Source: Actinomycetes bacterium (lineage in GTDB: Bacteria > Actinomycetota > Thermoleophilia > Solirubrobacterales > Solirubrobacteraceae). Taken from it: 7,794 nucleotides of DNA. Of the stretch, positions 6,339 through 7,794 are shown in pieces. The translations under genes and the position numbers were made by a program. Location: the NCBI GenBank assembly GCA_023429855.1, contig JAEZDB010000485.1, positions 1 to 7,794 of the forward strand. Direction: 5' to 3'. The notes under the pieces were generated by a model. It made no database searches, was not told the DNA's origin, and saw only the letters and a list, made by a program, of their open reading frames with translations. The first letter of the stretch is position 1. The number at the start of each line of letters is the position of its first letter.

Positions 6339-7310
6339 GTGCACGGACCCGGCGCTCACGCTCACGACCATGGCCACGGCGACCACAGACACAGCCACGC
6401 CGGCCACAGCCACGGACACGGCGGCCACAGCCACGTGTCGGTACGCAGCGTCGCCGAGCCGAAGTGGCTCTGGATCGCGCTCGCGCTGAACCTTGCGGTC
6501 GCGCTGCTGGAGGTCGTCGCCGGCATCATCTCTGGCAGCACCGCGCTGCTCTCCGACGCCGCACACGTGGTCACCGACGCCGTCGCGATCGGCATCGCGC
6601 TCGCCGCGATCTCGCTGGCCCGCCGCCCGGCAAAGGGGTCCTACACCTACGGCCTCGGACGCGTCGAGATCCTCGGCGCGCAACTCAACGGCGCCACGCT
6701 GCTCGTGCTCGCCGGGATGCTGGCCGTCGGCGCGGTCATCCGCCTGCTCGACCCGCCAGTGGTCGACGGCGCCCTCGTGGTCGTCACCGGCGTCTTCGGG
6801 CTCCTGGCCAACGTGTTGGCTGCCTGGGCGCTGGCCAAGGCCAACCGCGAGAGCCTCGCCGTTGAGGGCGCCTACCAGCACGCGCTGATGGACGCGATCT
6901 CTTCGGTCGCCGCGATCATCGCCGGCGCGCTCATCCTCTTCGGCGTCTCCAACGCGATCGATCCGCTCCTGGCGCTCGTCGTGACCGCGCTGATGGTGCG
7001 CAGCGGTTGGCAGATCCTCGCCTCCAGCTCGCGCGTCCTGCTTGAGGCAGCGCCCTCGGGGCTCTCACCCGACGAAGTCGGCCAGGCGCTGGCCACGGCT
7101 CCGGGCGTGGTGGAGGTCCACGACCTGCACGTCTGGGAGCTCACGCAGGGCTTCCCCGCGATTACGGCGCATGTCGTCGTCGCCGCGGGCGCCGACTGCC
7201 ACGAGACCCGCTTCCGGCTCCACCAGCTCCTGGAGCGAGAGTTCGGCGTCGCGCACAGCACGCTCCAGGTCGACCACGACCACCGCGGCGAGCTCGTGCA
7301 GCTCGACTAG
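6339..7310 (+). CDS. CDF-family metal exporter (CzcD/ZitB type, probably zinc)
   Basis: This predicted inner-membrane metal/proton antiporter probably exports Zn(2+), and perhaps Co(2+) or Cd(2+), from the cytoplasm. The protein has 323 residues. The cytoplasmic N-terminus has 13 His in the first 32 residues. Six spans lie at about 43-64, 69-92, 112-135, 142-166, 179-202 and 207-227. Helix 2 carries SDAAHVVTD (Asp73, His76, Asp80). Helix 5 carries HALMD (His181, Asp185). The two HxxxD sites form the transport site expected of zinc-type CDFs. The C-terminal cytosolic domain (about 230-323) has HDLHVW (His261, His264), TAHVVV (His278) and VDHDH (312-315), which match the regulatory metal sites and dimer fold of CzcD/YiiP relatives. 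GTG 6339 is chosen because it keeps the whole His-rich tail and follows a promoter-like motif. The gene is divergent from the RTX gene and ends 19 bases before the convergent flavoprotein gene. Confidence 0.93.
   Translation: MHGPGAHAHDHGHGDHRHSHAGHSHGHGGHSHVSVRSVAEPKWLWIALALNLAVALLEVVAGIISGSTALLSDAAHVVTDAVAIGIALAAISLARRPAKGSYTYGLGRVEILGAQLNGATLLVLAGMLAVGAVIRLLDPPVVDGALVVVTGVFGLLANVLAAWALAKANRESLAVEGAYQHALMDAISSVAAIIAGALILFGVSNAIDPLLALVVTALMVRSGWQILASSSRVLLEAAPSGLSPDEVGQALATAPGVVEVHDLHVWELTQGFPAITAHVVVAAGADCHETRFRLHQLLEREFGVAHSTLQVDHDHRGELVQLD
6401..6435 (+). repeat. In-frame 14-base direct repeat encoding His-rich sequence
   Basis: CGGCCACAGCCACG occurs at 6401-6414 and again at 6422-6435. 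The 21-base offset equals seven codons, so the frame is kept. Both copies encode GHSH-type sequence in the CDF metal-binding tail. This suggests that the tail can grow or shrink by replication slippage, although such codon runs are also expected from a His/Gly-rich segment. Confidence 0.55.
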
Positions 7311-7329
7311 CGTCCGCTGGTCCGTGCGT

Positions 7330-7794
7330 TCAGCTGGCCGCGCTGAGCTCGGCGATCGCGCGGGCCACCGCCGCGGCGGCCGGGCGGGCGCCAGACAGGT
7401 TGCGCGACGCTGGTCCGACGCCGAGCGCGGCGTACGGCCCCATGACGAACACCGGCGTGCCCGGGAGCCGCAGTTCGCCCGTGACCTCCGGGAGCCCGTC
7501 ATGCACCGCGATGCCCGTGGCGGCCAGGAGCGGAGCGACGAGCGGGTCGGTGGTGGCGTCGTTGAAGAACCCGGTGGCCAGCCACACGGCGTCGACCGGC
7601 GGCACGGCTGAGGCGGCGCACGCCTCGTCCTCGACGTCGGCCAGAAGCGCGGCGACCTCGGCCTGCACGTCGTCGGCTTCGCGCACGACGAGACCGGACC
7701 CAGGGTCGGCAGCCGCTTCCCGGAGGTCGTCCAGAACCCGCTGGGGCATCGTGCCGCCGTCGCGGGCCTCGTCGATCAGGGCACGCCGCCGGGC
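7330..7794 (-). CDS. C-terminal part of a SidA/IucD-like FAD/NAD(P)-binding protein, cut by window edge
   Basis: The last 154 residues are visible. The frame has no stop up to the window end, and family-like sequence (RRRALIDEARDGGT) lies upstream of the ATG at 7749, so that ATG is not the true start. Proteins of this class are flavin- and NAD(P)H-dependent oxygenases or reductases of the SidA/IucD/PvdA N-hydroxylase superfamily. The visible evidence is VDAVWLATGF (visible residues 67-76), matching the conserved LATG(Y/F) element, then DGLPEVTGELRLPGTPVFVMG and GVGPASRNLSGAR (125-137), which in relatives lies at the flavin side of the C-terminal FAD domain. The N-terminal FAD and NADP dinucleotide folds are off-window, so substrate and function cannot be assigned. 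No siderophore genes are visible to support a siderophore role. The stop TGA is at 7332-7330, 19 bases from the stop of the convergent CDF gene. I see no good hairpin in that gap. Confidence 0.75.
   Translation of the reverse strand, partial: ARRRALIDEARDGGTMPQRVLDDLREAAADPGSGLVVREADDVQAEVAALLADVEDEACAASAVPPVDAVWLATGFFNDATTDPLVAPLLAATGIAVHDGLPEVTGELRLPGTPVFVMGPYAALGVGPASRNLSGARPAAAAVARAIAELSAAS

Noticed and set aside
6237..6881. Upstream in-frame extension of the RTX gene to a 720-residue protein
   Set aside because: It would bury the signal peptide internally, and its sequence is the antisense shadow of the His-rich and membrane-coding part of the CDF gene.
7311..7329. Possible terminator between the CDF gene and the convergent flavoprotein gene
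   Set aside because: The 19-base gap and its flanks give no convincing stem.

Overview
The window is very G+C-rich (about 70% by eye) and densely coded. It looks like chromosomal DNA of an actinomycetote. The amidase closely resembles mycobacterial Rv3717/Ami1. The secreted RTX-type protein carries the Gly/Asp nonapeptides, a paired-cysteine segment and an Arg/Lys-rich C-terminal domain that I associate with Thermoleophilia (Solirubrobacterales). That taxonomic guess is inference from protein style and was not computed. There are no RNA genes, insertion sequences, CRISPR arrays or phage genes that I can support, and no transcription regulator is encoded in the window.

Layout, left to right: (1) metX, homoserine O-acetyltransferase, + strand, 5' end cut by the window edge. 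(2) A zinc-dependent N-acetylmuramoyl-L-alanine amidase, - strand, whose stop region overlaps the end of metX by 11 bases. (3) A Cu(+)-exporting P1B-1 ATPase (CopA type), - strand, whose stop lies 8 bases upstream of the amidase start, so the two probably share a transcript. (4) A divergent control region of about 100 bases with an inverted repeat. (5) A 128-residue four-helix membrane protein on the + strand, ending in a strong hairpin. (6) A secreted, cysteine-containing RTX-like putative calcium-binding protein, - strand. (7) A second divergent control region of about 140 bases. (8) A CzcD/ZitB-type CDF metal exporter with a His-rich N-terminus, + strand. (9) The C-terminal part of a SidA/IucD-like FAD/NAD(P)-binding protein, - strand, running off the right edge.

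Two metal exporters, for Cu(+) and probably Zn(2+), lie about 2 kb apart. Each is divergently transcribed from a gene of less certain role: the small four-helix protein beside copA, and the RTX protein beside the CDF gene. The two + strand genes in these pairs share an identical 11-base motif (TGAGACACTGC) ending 4 to 5 bases before the start codon, with no Shine-Dalgarno sequence. This is the arrangement expected of leaderless promoters.

I see no obvious new defence or mobile system. The items most worth a second look are the small membrane protein next to copA, the copA-amidase pairing, the shared leaderless-type promoter motif, the inverted repeat between copA and its neighbour, and the charge-polarised RTX protein.
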